Shown: piece after piece, positions 52,911 through 64,000 of the stretch
How the letters are laid out: every line of letters starts with the position of its first letter
Numbering within the stretch: the first letter of the stretch is position 1
Assembly (NCBI GenBank): GCA_026826555.1
Contig: JAKSZT010054573.1
Coordinates: 1,729,383 to 1,793,382, forward strand
From: Tolypeutes matacus
Taxonomy: Eukaryota > Chordata > Mammalia > Cingulata > Chlamyphoridae
Direction of reading: 5' to 3'
Length of the DNA stretch: 64,000 bases
The notes under the pieces: model-generated
Told to the model about the DNA's origin: nothing
What the model saw: the letters and a program-made list of their open reading frames with translations, nothing else
Databases searched by the model: none
Made by a program: the position numbers and the translations under genes

Positions 52911-54639
52911 GCTTCTAAGCACAAAGGGGCTTCAATTAAGGTGACAGTTACAGAGAAACAGATTTGTCATCTGTCTCTAAATGAGGAGCTTGGTGCTTCA
53001 TTGGCATACGCGTGCAGTATGAAAGAGTAGGAGAGTTTTCCTTTGAATATGGGACCTTAACACTCAGAAGCGGAACGAAGCAGTTCCAAAGCTACATGGG
53101 CTGCCTTATTATTATTCCTTCTATTTTGGCTTAGTGTCTTTGCAAATCCCCTCCCAGCACACTGAAAACTGAATACATGAATGTTTTTGAACTTTTTTTT
53201 TCAATCCTAAAAGTTTATTTTTCAACAAAGTAAGATTATTTGCATGTTTTAACCAGCAATATATTGTGATTTGGATGTTCCAAAATTTCCTCGGTGGCCC
53301 TCAGATGACCTCAGATATCACCTATGCACATGGTGATCCAGTGCATGCCTACATGTATGCTCATGGAACAATCCTCTCAGTATATGTAATGCTTCTTGGT
53401 ATTTTTCTTCCATTTTATTTTATTTTAAAAGTGGCTTGCTCTTCCATGTTCCACTCACTTGCCCTCTCTTTAGCCATCTTTCCTCTCGATCATTTTCTCA
53501 GTCTTTTCTGGACTTCATAGCCCCAGGAGTGTGAAGATTATGGGCCAGTTATTTTGTGGGATTTCCTTCACCGCGCATTTATCTGAAGTTTCCATATGAT
53601 TAGATTCAGGCCATGCATGTTTGGCCTGAAGGCCCAGGCGTGATGCCGCATTCTGCTCACTGCATCTTACTGGCTGGCTCCCCATCTCACCTTGCTTAAG
53701 TGATGTCTGCCCGACCTCTTGACTGCAGAAATTCCTCTTTTTCCCTTTGGAATTAATAAGGATCTTGTAGGGAAGTATTCTGAAGCTATACAAATTTCTT
53801 TCTTGTTCCTCCTGTCTGTAAATTTATATCTGTGTAGACTCGTGGTTTTCTCTATTTTCAACAGGATTGTCCATTTTGATGCTCGAGTTTTGTTGTCAGT
53901 CTGCTCAGTGGGAGCCCATTGTAGCTGCTTCTGTGTCCATTGAGCAGGTCTCTTTTACTCTTTGAGCCACTTTCCTGCTTTCCGGCTAAAGTTGTTCTGG
54001 GCTCATCTTGTACTTTTTCTGCCCCATCCCTGGACTCAGCCATTTCTCCAAGGTGCTCTGGTTCCTTTACAGTGGAAATTGATGTTTATAATTTATTAGT
54101 CAAATAACATTGTAACTGGTAGCATGCCGCCAGTGGCTAGAGATAGGGAATATGTATACTTGTGTGTGTGTGGATATGGGTGTGTGCATGTGTTCAAACA
54201 TTTAAATCTACATTTATGCGGACATCTAGCTATTATCTATCATCTATCTATCCATCTATCATCATATCTATCTGTGAAAAACCATGAGTTCACACAGACA
54301 TATCCAGTTCCAGATTTCATTCTAGTTTCCCCTCTTTCTTTTTCATAACCCCCTTCTTTAACAGTGAGAAACCTGTCTTCACTTAAGCTTATCCTGTTCG
54401 TTATTTAATCCATCCACCTGGTATACCAATCTCCCTTGTCCACCTCCACTTCCTTCCCTGCGGGAACGCCCTCCTCACTCAGCTCTGCCTCTGCCTGCCC
54501 ATTCCAGCTTGCCATTCTTGATAAGCAGAGGAGGTTATAGACTATTCATGTTTTCTCTTACATGATTTACTTTATATATATATATATATTGTTGGTTTAT
54601 TGTCTTGTTCTTGAGTTGGAATTCTTTATATGTATTTTT
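52911..54639. other. Intergenic; simple repeats
   Basis: No gene recognised. Simple repeats are TG-rich at 54163-54190, (ATCT)n-like at 54232-54278 and (TA)n at 54574-54592. Confidence 0.45.
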
Positions 54640-55680
54640 TTCTCCAGCCTGCTTCTGCTTTTATTGGATTTGTTCTTAAATGCCTTAATTCTTGTACTTG
54701 TTTTAAATTAAATTCATTTTAGTACATTTTGTAGTTTTTCTGGTGCATAGGAATATTGCTAAGAGTTGTATAATGATCATCCTTGCTGATTTCCCTCTTT
54801 AGTTGCAATTAATAGATTCTCTTGGGTGATCCATGTAGATAATCATTGATTATGAGTTGTGTGGGGATTTTGTTTATTCCTTTTCAGAAATTATATTGCT
54901 CAGCTCTTTTCTTTCCTATATCCTCTATTTCAGCCTTGTGTAGAAGTACAATCACATCATTCTTGTCTTGTTCCTGTTTTTAAAGAAGCAGTTCCAAAGC
55001 TACACCCTTAAATTTAATATTTACTGCAAATGAATGTTTACCCTTTGTATTAGTCAGGGTTTTCTCGGGAAACAGAATCAACAGGAGATATCTGTCAATA
55101 ATACAAGATTTTATGAGTCTCTCGTGTGACCGTGGGGATGCACAAGCCCAGGTTCCGCAGGCAGGCTGCAAACCAGGGGCTCCGATGAAAGTGCAATGAA
55201 GGTCCTTGATGAGTTTCTGGGAGTTGTTGGCTGTCCAAAGACGAGCTGGGAAATTCTCTCTGAATGCTGAATTCACTTCCCCTTTTAAGGATTCAACTGA
55301 TTGGATAAAAGCATCACTCATTGATGATACAATCTCCCTAATTGATGCAGATGTAATCAGCCATCCACGCAGTAAACTCACTGGTGATTGAAGTCCATAA
55401 ATGCTTTTGTATTACAATTAGCCCAGTGCTTGCTGGACCAAACACCTGGACACAATTACCTGGCCGAGTTGACACATTAGCCTAACCATCACACCCTTTA
55501 TCAAGTCAGTGAAAATACCATTTTCATAATTTACTTAGAGGATTTTGTTTGTTTCATTTATCATGAATGAACGATATACTTTGTATTTTCTGCATATTGT
55601 GATGGCTTTCTCTTTATTTTTTTAATGCAATAGATCACATTGGTTCTCTCTATTAAGCTGTCCTTCCTTGCCTGCTTGGT
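54640..55680 (-). mobile_element. L1 ORF2 region, antisense, split by an insertion
   Basis: The + strand follows an antisense L1 ORF2: 'ttaaattaaattcattttag', 'ggtgcataggaatattgcta', 'atcattcttgtcttgttcct' before 55040, then 'atcatgaatgaacgatatac' and 'tgcaatagatcacattggtt' after 55500. The two halves are consecutive in L1. All frames are broken. Confidence 0.6.
55048..55492 (+). mobile_element. Dispersed repeat inserted in L1 (about 445 bp)
   Basis: It starts gtattagtcagggttttctc and ends 'gttgacacattagcctaacc' 'atcac'. Flanks accctttg (55040-55047) and acccttta (55493-55500) suggest a 7-bp target-site duplication. The start and end phrases recur in other mammalian genomes as I remember them, so it is a repeat family, but I cannot name it. 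The 133-codon frame inside (54980-55381 minus) spans the junction and is not a gene. Confidence 0.65.
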
Positions 55681-56111
55681 TGTGATGTCTGTGTATCTGT
55701 CCATCTCTCAATAATTGCACTCTGATAGTTCAAGAGTAAGATTCTAAATTTAAGTCACTAAGTGAATTGCCTAAAGGAAGAAAACAATTTCATATTGTCA
55801 GATGCATTAAAGTAATTTGATAACTTTCAAAATGTATGCCAGATTAATGAAAAATATCGGCTCACAATTATGCAAAAATATAAAAAAGAATAAAAAAAAA
55901 ATCATTCCAAAAACGATCCCTCACAGTAATACGACAAACCTGATGCCTTGTAAGCAAGTGTGAAAGATATTCCCATTCAAGTCGGGAGTAAAACAAGTAT
56001 ACCTGACCTATCTGCTAGCACGCCAGTGTTCTGGAAACTAGAAAATTCAGCAACAAAGTAAAAGGTTAAAAAATAGAAAGGAAGAACAAAAATGATCATC
56101 ATTTGCAAACT
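55681..56111. other. Intergenic, nothing recognised
   Basis: AT-rich; no gene or named repeat seen. Confidence 0.4.
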
Positions 56112-56207
56112 GTCTCTAGCACCAGGCACATGACCTAAGACATCAATAGGCCCTCAGTATTTGAGGAATGAAAGAAAGAAAGAATGAATGAATGAATGAA
56201 TGAATGG
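56112..56207 (+). repeat. L2 3' end with (GAAT)n tail
   Basis: 'tctagcaccaggcacatgac', 'caataggccctcagtatttg', then (GAAA)n and (GAAT)n. The L2 terminal repeat has expanded into a tetranucleotide microsatellite. Confidence 0.7.
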
Positions 56208-56825
56208 ATACTTAAATTTCAACGCAGTCAACTGAAAAAAAGTATTTTGAGAGTTAAAGAATTCAGTAGAATGCCTTAGAAATAATATGAAAATTAATAT
56301 TTTCTATCAACAGAAATTTAAAAGCTAGAAAAATGCATTGTTATAGAAATCTGGAAAATGTGAAGACACAAAGGAAAACACTATCCATTCACTTGGATGT
56401 ATGATATCAGATGTATAATGTTCCTGAATGGACAGGTTAAATTCTACATGGTGCCTAGCCTCTTTAAATTAAACCAGGAATACTACAAATTTCAATCATA
56501 CACTCCGTACTTTTGTTTTCAAAATGTGACAAGTGGATGTTAAAATACATCTGGCAGGATAAATTCTCAAGATAGTCAAGAAATGTGAAATAATTTCTTT
56601 AACTTAACCTCCTTAATTTCTGATATGAATTTTCTCTTGAGGTCCATTGTCCATTTTCCTAAGGCAGCCTTAAAAACTTTTTTCTTATTTAAGGGAAGCA
56701 CAGTAAAGAAAGAGATTTTAGAAGAGTTCATTGTCCTATGTTTTTGTTGCAAGTGAAGGAAACCCAACTTAAATTACCATAAGCAAAAGGTGGATGAAAA
56801 AAGAGGAGGGAATTAGCTGTAAAAA

Positions 56826-56958
56826 CCAGGCTTCTGGCATACCTGGAAGCTTGTTAGAAATTCAGAATTGCAGGCCCCACCCCACCTACTGAATCAGAAC
56901 CTACATTTTAACTGGATTCCCAAGGGATTCCTGTGCACAGTAGGTTTTGAGACGCTCT
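56826..56958 (+). mobile_element. MER5A-type hAT-Charlie MITE, sense
   Basis: 'acctggaagcttgttagaaa', 'ttcagaattgcaggccccac', 'cctactgaatcagaacctac', 'cacagtaggttttgagac' match MER5A. Confidence 0.8.
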
Positions 56959-57894
56959 GCTTACATGATGGTTTCTATAGTGATAGGAATGGAAAATTGC
57001 TTTTAGGAGGTAACAAGTGACAGGTTATATGGAAAACATTGCCCTATTTTAAAGACAAAATTTTCCAAGATGCTTGTCATTAAAGTGATGGAGAAAAAAG
57101 CAGTAAACTTGAAAGACAGATGTGTGGATAGAAGGTCTTATTTCTGGTTGGGAACGTCAGGTGGGTGGAGAAAGAGGACTTAGATATATTTGTCAGTAAA
57201 TGAGCCAGTGAATGGAGGAACTGAAGAGGCAAACACAAAAGGGAGCATTTTATTGAGCAAGTTTCTGTTGAAGGTTTCTATAGACCCGATCAAAAGCACT
57301 GATAGAAAACTGAGAAAAAAAAAGTCTCCTTAGAAAAGCATGACCTTAAGAAGAGAGAGGAATTGTGTATCACAAGGATAGTTGGGTGGAAAAGAGAAAA
57401 GTGAGTGGGCTTTCACCTTCAAATCAAAGGCGAATCACCTAAGTTTGGAACGGCTGTGTAAAAACCGTGGTCCGCTAGAGAAAATGTGGGCCGCTAACAG
57501 AGATCGTTTATTTAGACTATTCATGAAACCGACAAATTGTTCTTATGGCTTTCTACCGCAATTCCGTAGCATGCAACTGGAAACCAAGAATAAGGACTAT
57601 CGTGTTGGGAAATTAGCAAACCGGAAAATGGAGGTTTGTGCGGGTGAAGGTTGTAGGAAGTAAAAGTACACTTCTGGGATTTGGTTGGGCAGAATAGGGG
57701 ATTAGAAGAAATGAGGAGTGAAACTCTGGGCGAGACAGGGAACTAGCCTAATTGCAAGGTGTCCTCTTTCTGATGCTAAATTCCATAAAACATTCTGTAC
57801 ATACAACTAGTGCTGGTGAACAAGTTTCTAAGCTCAGTACAGAAAATCACTTTACTTTGCTATTTTAAACTCTAAGTGTTCAGTCAACATCGTG
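56959..57894. other. Intergenic, nothing recognised
   Basis: No named repeat. A 93-codon frame at 57382-57663 has no recognisable domain and no splice support, so I treat it as chance. Confidence 0.4.
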
Positions 57895-58053
57895 ATCTTA
57901 CAAAACAAACATGCATAACATCACACAGGGCTCCCACACATCACCCCCCACAAACACCCTGCATTGTTGTGAAACATCCTGTTAACAAGTCATGAGAGAG
58001 CATCATCAAAATATTACTACTAACTATAGTCCGTATCTTCCTCCCCTATACAT
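57895..58053 (-). mobile_element. L1 3' UTR piece, antisense (xenarthran type)
   Basis: 'aacaaacatgcataacatca', 'cagggctcccacacatcacc', 'ccctgcattgttgtgaaaca' and 'aatattactactaactatag' are the reverse complement of the L1 3' end seen in sense at 52440-52910. A SINE lies directly against it. Confidence 0.7.
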
Positions 58054-58565
58054 TTTTTTAAGGATTTATTTATTTCCTTTAACCATTTTTAACTCCTCCC
58101 CCCCCACCACCGTTTTTGCTGTTTCTGTGACCATTCACTGGACAACTCTACATGTCCATTTCCTGCCCTCTCTTCTCATCCTTCTCCTCCTGTCTTCACT
58201 GGGATCGATCCTCGGAACCTCCGATGCGGGAGAGAGGCGTCCTACCGCCTGCGCCACCTTAGTTCCTGGTTTTTTGGTGCGTCTTGTCTTGGCTCTCCCT
58301 TGTGTCACTCTCCTGTTACGTCGTCATCTTGCTGCGTGGCTCACAGGGCCTGGCGGCTCACCTGCGCACACGGGGCCTGGCAGTTCACTCGTGCGCGGGG
58401 CCTGCTGGCTCACCTGCGCATGGAGCCTGGCGGCGCAGGGCTGGTGGCCCACGCGCCTTCTATATTTTTCTTTTTTTAATTTTTACTGGGAGGTCCCGGG
58501 GATCGAACCCAGGCCCCTCCATAAGGGAGACGGACGCCCAACCACCCGAGCCACATCTGTCCCCC
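58054..58565 (-). mobile_element. Dimeric DAS-type SINE, antisense
   Basis: On the minus strand a first tRNA-like head (58482-58565, B-box GGTTCGATCCC) with a short A-rich linker is followed by a GC-rich spacer with repeated 'gcaggtgagcc' phrases. A second tRNA-like unit (about 58200-58268, A-box GTGGCGCAGGCGGTAGG) and an AAAT tail at 58054-58080 follow. I read it as one composite family, as known for longer DAS elements. The 202-codon open frame across it is incidental. Confidence 0.75.
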
Positions 58566-59329
58566 TGCTGTATCTCTTAAGGTTGACCAAAGATACCTAA
58601 AGTTACAGTCTTTTCCCACACAGGATGGTCATATAATAAATCAGGCTTAGTTTATCACCAGCATTCTAAAAACCAGACCTAGGGAGAAAAACTAGGTCTG
58701 GGGACACATGCATGGTTTCTAATACAGCGAATGTTTAGCCTGCCCTGATTATCACAAAATCAGGATGGTGAGAATATTCACATTACTTTGCTATTAATAG
58801 AAAATGAATATCCAAAATCCATTCCCATTTGAGGAAAAAGTCTATTGAGTGATAGATTGTTCTGCTGTAATGATTAATAATGCCAATATTTGTCTTCCTA
58901 CCTCTAATGACAGAATCTCTTTAGGAGTTTACTTAAAGTTTAAGACTTTATAACATACTTTGTTACCTTTTATTTTGTGCCAATTTGGCAAAAATTTTAG
59001 TTTTCAAGCCCTGTTATATTAATTTTCATATTTAAAAAGAGCCCATAGCAAATGTTTGCTAGTAAATTCATTCTGCCACTTCCCACTGTGGTGACAGTCG
59101 TGTAGCTTCTGTCTTATTTAAAGCTCAGGCCTCTCCCAGCTTTGCTCAGAACAAGCCTATAACCTCACCTTCAACACCATGGGGGAAACAAAATGCATCC
59201 AAAAATGGGAATTCCCTGCCCCTACTCCCATCTTCTCCTCCCACCTTATTAGGATGGAGAGAATGCCTCTCCCCTCTCCCAGCCCAGAATTTCTGGGTTT
59301 ACTCTGTAGCCCATCGTCTCTTCTCTGTG
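58566..59329. other. Intergenic, nothing recognised
   Basis: No gene or named repeat seen. Confidence 0.4.
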
Positions 59330-59900
59330 CAGGTTGATCCTTCCATCCTCTATCCACTCTACCTGTATCGTCACCCTTTCCTTGTCTCTTTCATCCTTTC
59401 TTTCACCAGCAGGCTTCCATATTTCGTACCTTAAAAAGTTCCTTCCTGGTCCCACTTCCCCCTGGAGTTCTACCGTATCTCTCTACTCACCTTCAGAGCC
59501 AAACTTCTCCAGAGGTCTAGGCTTGCTACTCCCTATGAGCCCCTTCGCTGTTGTGTTGGGGCTTCTTTCTCCACCACACAGTCAGGACTGCTCTCGCTGA
59601 GGTCCACTCAGAGGTCCACGTGGTCAAATGCAGTGGTCATGCTTCATCCCTTATGTCACCTGATGTCTTGGCAGTGTTCAGCGAGCTGTCTACAAATAGG
59701 CGCATTCTCCTGTAGAGTTCGTCAGCCCTGACTTCCTGCCCTCTGACCCACCTGCCTCCTGGGTTCCTTGACCTGGTTGTCTCAGAACCATCTTTAAACT
59801 GGACGTCTCCTTAACTGAGCTCTGGATCTCTGTCCCACCTCACTCCCAAACTCTCAGCTATGCTCTTCCTTCTCAAGGGGTCCCCACCTCCCGTCTATGA
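59330..59900 (+). mobile_element. L2 LINE, internal part, sense
   Basis: 'ggactgctctcgctgaggtc', 'caaatgcagtggtcatgctt', 'gatgtcttggcagtgttcag', 'ctggacgtctccttaactga' and 'actcccaaactctcagctat' follow the L2 ORF2 3' half in order. Frames are broken. Confidence 0.6.
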
Positions 59901-60046
59901 TTTAGGATTGGTTAGATATCGTTTTCAATTTTACGCTCTTTTCCTTTGGTTCTTAGGACATCCATCTTATTCTTCCAACTGCCAAATTACATCGCACTAC
60001 TTTCCTTTCAATGGTGAGCTTCTCTATTGGGCATGTATTCTATTAA

Positions 60047-60167
60047 TAGCTAATGATGGGAGCAGATGCGGCTCAAGTGGCTGAGTGCCTCCCTCCTACA
60101 TGTGAGGTCCCAGGCTTGATTTCCAGTGCCTCCTGAAAAAAAACAAAAACAAGCAAGTAGCTAATGA
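60047..60167 (+). mobile_element. Short DAS-type SINE with 10-bp TSD
   Basis: Direct repeat TAGCTAATGA at 60047-60056 and 60158-60167. The body 60057-60157 is a tRNA-like head ('atgcggctcaagtggctgag', B-box region 'ggcttgatttcc') plus an A-rich tail. Confidence 0.88.
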
Positions 60168-62357
60168 CTACTTCCAGGCAGTGATGTCGTTTGCTTCCTA
60201 TAACTTAATTTTAAAATGTTAAAAGCACGTGTTCCCAATTAATGATTATATGCTCCACATATACAGGATCTTATTTACCATATTCCAGAGTTATTGAGTC
60301 ATTAGTTTTCTCTCTCCTTTACCAGAAGGTCTTCCAGTGTTTAACTTCCACTATTAGTGATATATACTGTCACTATACACTATAAACTCTATACACTAGA
60401 TATAAAATAGATACAACATGAAATAGTGACAAATTTGCCCTGTTAGTGTTCACAGAGTCCTTAATATCAGAAGGGCTTATGTGCATAGAGAATATCACTA
60501 TTTTTATGGTGATTCCCAATGTGCTAATATTTATCTAGTACTGTTTTAAATATCTGTATTTTATTTATACAATGAATAAAGCCAAAACATATTAATTTAA
60601 CAAATTATGTTTCCATAGACATTTACACATTGATTGCACACCTAATTAGAAACAGTCTGATATATCTGATTTTCTTCAATGCTTTAAGCACCATGCAAGG
60701 CAAACAAAACAAACACATGATATGGCAGTTGTTGAAAAATGGATTGGTTCACTAAGCTAATGAGGTCAAAAATGCTAATATCAGGAATTTAAAGGTGATT
60801 TTCCATTATCTATGTTTTATTCCCTCTTCTTCTTTTTTTAGGGTTGTCTTTCTTGTATTTCATCAGTTTTACCAATTGTGCCCATGTCCAGGTTTTCAGT
60901 AATCTCACACACTCTAAATACAGAGGATGGACATCTCAGACTGCCCAAGGCAGTGCTGACCAATTGATTCTTGGTCCTGGTAGCTTTGACCTGAGTTGGG
61001 TACTCAACAGAGCAGATCCTTTTGAAAATAGCTGACCTTTGTCCTTTAAATGAGGAACTGTCCAGATCACTGCTTCTGAGAGTTTGTTCATATTAATTTT
61101 TGGCAACCTGAGTTTCGTTCCAAAATGTCACTCGATTTGGCCATCTCATCTGCTTACTACAGTTCATCATAAGCTTACTTTGTGCCGGCTCCACCTTCAT
61201 CCAGTTTTTTTAAAAAAAATGTCTAATTACTAAATCTAAAAGATTTAGGTCAATGTGGCTTATGCAAGTCACTAGTTTTACTCCTCATGCCTTGTTCAGT
61301 CCTCGGCCTTGTCTTGTTGTTACGTCACCATTCTCCGTGTCTGCTCCTTTGGTTATCACCAGCCCCCTGCACTGCACTTCACACATGTCCTGTGATATTC
61401 AGGTGGAAGCACCATCTGAGCCTGCCCAGAGCTTTTGATGGCGGGTAAAATACAAACTTATAAAGTTCCTTTTCCTAGCCATCTGCCTTGCTCGAGAAAT
61501 AGTATCTGAAAACCCTCGCAGACAATCAACAGCTGTGACTTTGGAACCAGATTGGTCCCTTGGAAATGGAAACAGGTGTTTTACATACCATAAATACAGT
61601 CGGACAGATGGAATGTTTAGAATAAGGAAAAATACCCCAAAATAAGTTCCCATTATCTTGTTCTTCCTGAATATACTAGGTCTATCAGTAGAAGGTTATT
61701 TATGGGAGAACAGGCACAGAAAAGGGGAAGAAGCAAACTTTTATTGATGATGTTCAACAAAATGTTGAACATCGATGAAGTATTTGTGAGATAACGCGAA
61801 GCACTGATTGGCTCTGCGCAGACATTAACATTTATCTTTCGCCTCTGTTCTTGCTGATCATCAGTTATGGCGGCATTTGTGTAAGTGGTATATCTGCATA
61901 CTCTTGAAGGATACCCTTATTTTTAAAGTTCTCTGCATTCTCTAGGTTTTTCTCATTACAAGCATTTTTCTTGGATCTATCCCAACATGAGGTCATCTGC
62001 ATCAACATTCTTAGGACTATTATATTCCTGAAATTTCAGAGAAAAAAATGACTTATTTTTACAATCTCCTCCTTTATGCGAACACATTTCCAAACTATTC
62101 TTATTATCTGGGCTGAAGTATTTTCCCCCTCAGGGTTATTTTGAGGATGAAGTCATTTGATATCATGATTTCTGGTGGATTTTCTTTTTTAAAGCAAGCC
62201 CAAGACTTATAAAACACAGAAAGAGAAAACTCTGAGGTAGTCTGGCCACAGTTTGAGATTGTCAATGGGCAGCAGTCAAATGCCTGGCACCGTCTGCTGC
62301 ATGGATTCTGAGTATTTTTAGAAACTTCTCATATGGCAGTGAATCTTATTTTGAAAA
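60168..62357. other. Intergenic, nothing recognised except a hairpin
   Basis: AT-rich. It holds the perfect inverted repeat at 61749-61773. No gene or named repeat is seen. Confidence 0.4.
61749..61773. repeat. Perfect hairpin, 11-bp arms, 3-base loop
   Basis: Arms GATGTTCAACA (61749-61759) and TGTTGAACATC (61763-61773) are exact complements around AAA. Confidence 0.95.
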
Positions 62358-62577
62358 TTCTGTTTGTTTTTTTGTTTTTGTTTTTTTTTTAAAGATTTTA
62401 TTTATTTATTCATTTATCCCCCCCTTGCTGCTTGTGCTCGCTGGGTCAGCTAACCACGCCGTGCGGGCGGGCTTGCCTTCACCAGGAGGCCCCGGGAACC
62501 GAACCCGGGGCCTCCCATATGGTAAACGGGAGCCCTACTGATTGAGCCACAGCCGCTTCCCTTCTGTTTGTTTTTTT
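62358..62577 (-). mobile_element. Very young DAS-type SINE, antisense, with 16-bp TSD
   Basis: The full-length copy 62374-62561 is flanked by a perfect 16-bp repeat TTCTGTTTGTTTTTTT (62358-62373 and 62562-62577). The head and body are nearly identical to 14977-15156. The pol III A- and B-boxes are intact on the minus strand. Confidence 0.93.
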
Positions 62578-64000
62578 TAATGCAAAATGGTACATGCAGT
62601 TTGAGAAAAAAACAACAACATAGATATATTAAAAGCAAAATAAAAGCTTCCTCAAACCAGTCCCCCATATCCATACGTTAAGAGTATTAGTCGTTAGCTG
62701 TCTGGTGTATATTTGTTTCTTTGTGTGCAGATACACAGACACAAAAGTAAATCTTTCTTTTAAATTAAAAAACTAGATTCAGTTCATACTTTCTATACTG
62801 TATACATTCTTCTGCAACTTTTCTTTTTTTACTCCCCACTCAGTAGCATATCATAGAAACCATTCCCTAAAACAACCTTATTATTTGTAACAGCTCTTCT
62901 TGTCTGGGCATACTAAAATTCACATGGCCATTGCCTACTTGTCATTCAGGTTCTCTTTGATCCTTTTTGCATCTGTCTTATGCACTGAAAATATTTCCAT
63001 AGGATACACCCCTACAGGGTTGGCTCAGAGAGAATACACAATTAAAATTCCAACAGGTTCTAGCAAGTTTGCCCTTTCAAAAAGGTTGCACCAATACACA
63101 CCCGCCCAGCAATTTCCTCCATGCCTTTGCTAACAATGGATATTATCGATCTTTTCATAATGTGGTGATTGGGTAGGCAAAAAATAAACAGAAATGGACC
63201 TTGTTTTAATTTAGAGAACATATTAATCTTAAATTCTGTTGGATTTTTATCATTATAAGAATCAGCTTTGTCCATATTCAGAAACTCTTGCCTTAAGCTG
63301 TAGTCACGAGTCGAATTCCTTAACAATCTGTTTCTTCCCTTCTTCGGAGTGGTGTTGATGTTGGCGGGGGCAGTGGGATTGAGACTTATTCCTCTTCTTC
63401 ATATTTCCATCAAGAGAAGGAAAGCCTTGGTCCATGGTTAAGAAGAGACAGATATTGGGAAAAGGCTTCCCATGGTGCTTTCTGCTTCCTTGGGTCTCAT
63501 CTACCCAAGGAGAAGGCAGGAGATTGCTGCTTGGTGATTTTGAGGTGGGCGACATTGCTTGCAAAGGCACAGGTCTGACCCCTGCCCCTCCTCCTCCTTG
63601 GAAGACCATCCTTTGATTCTTTCTCCCAGATCCTACTACCAAATCAGGCTCATGAGGCCCCCTCTTGGGTCCCTTTTTCTTTCCTTGGAAGGTGGGAGGA
63701 AGCTCGTGACTCTAGTTCATCCAGCTGGGCAAGCGCTTGGAACTTGCTCTGCTGCCCAGTTTCTCCACAGATGGAGTCTAACGTTTAAATGGTGGCAGAG
63801 GAGGGGGAATGTTGGAAGGGGAGAAGATGATTCAAGACTAATCCATCCTCGAATCCATAAGACAGGCTACAGTTTGGAGACAGTCTATGCTGAGTCTGTC
63901 ATGAGTTCTTGTGTCGGAGCTGAAGTAATTAAGAGGGGAGTAGAAATATGCTGCAGTGTCACCACATACCCTCAAACTATTTGTGTTGAGCATGATTAAT
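62578..64000. other. Intergenic, nothing recognised
   Basis: No gene or named repeat seen. Short open frames at 63300-63999 on both strands lack domain or splice support. Confidence 0.4.

Noticed and set aside
57992..58600. 202-codon open frame
   Set aside because: It runs through L1 3' UTR and the dimeric SINE in antisense and has no protein features.
5739..62577. tRNA genes suggested by A- and B-box pairs
   Set aside because: All are heads of SINEs, with degenerate acceptor stems, attached SINE bodies or tails, and TSDs.
1..64000. CRISPR arrays, operons, phage or plasmid features, or a novel microbial-type system
   Set aside because: The window is vertebrate nuclear DNA with introns, a CpG island and mammalian SINEs/LINEs. 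The only regular short repeats are microsatellites, minisatellites and SINE tails.

Overview
This is a mammalian nuclear genomic window: sparse short exons with GT/AG splice sites, one CpG island, and many interspersed repeats. The repeats point to a xenarthran (armadillo, sloth or anteater). At least ten copies belong to tRNA-derived SINEs whose heads match the DAS-SINE pattern of Xenarthra (A-box TGGCTCAA, B-box GGTTCGRNNCC). L1 3'-end pieces look like the same clade, alongside old eutherian repeats (MIR, L2, MER5A, MER20, MaLR LTRs). I base the lineage on recalled consensus patterns, so the species is not determined.

One protein-coding gene is visible: PNPLA4 (GS2, patatin-like phospholipase domain protein 4) on the + strand. 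Its six coding exons are 24145-24324, 28307-28401, 28558-28693, 37332-37397, 47140-47292 and 48022-48162. They join in frame into a 256-residue protein with the patatin Ser/Asp dyad (Ser43 in GASAG, Asp163 in DGG). A CpG island at about 22490-23450 is the evident promoter, a noncoding first exon probably lies in it, and a poly(A) signal sits at 48922-48927. The gene looks intact.

Layout: 1-22.4 kb is upstream intergenic DNA with MIR, MaLR LTR and antisense L1 remnants, two full DAS-SINEs and a short-loop G-quadruplex motif. 22.5-23.5 kb is the CpG island. 23-48.9 kb is PNPLA4; its introns hold a 39-46 bp minisatellite, two MLT1-type LTRs (one carrying a hexamer expansion), two MER20 copies and many SINEs. 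49-64 kb is downstream intergenic DNA with a hAT-like element paired with an intronic copy, an unidentified GC-rich block, L1 pieces hit by later insertions, a dimeric SINE and a very young SINE.

I see no bacterial-type system, CRISPR array, rRNA or functional tRNA gene. The second-look items concern mobile-element history and repeat birth: a tail-only retroinsertion with a 17-bp target-site duplication, a minisatellite born inside an LTR, an inverted pair of an unrecognised hAT-like family, and nested SINEs. Repeat family names rest on consensus patterns known to me, and no database search was run.
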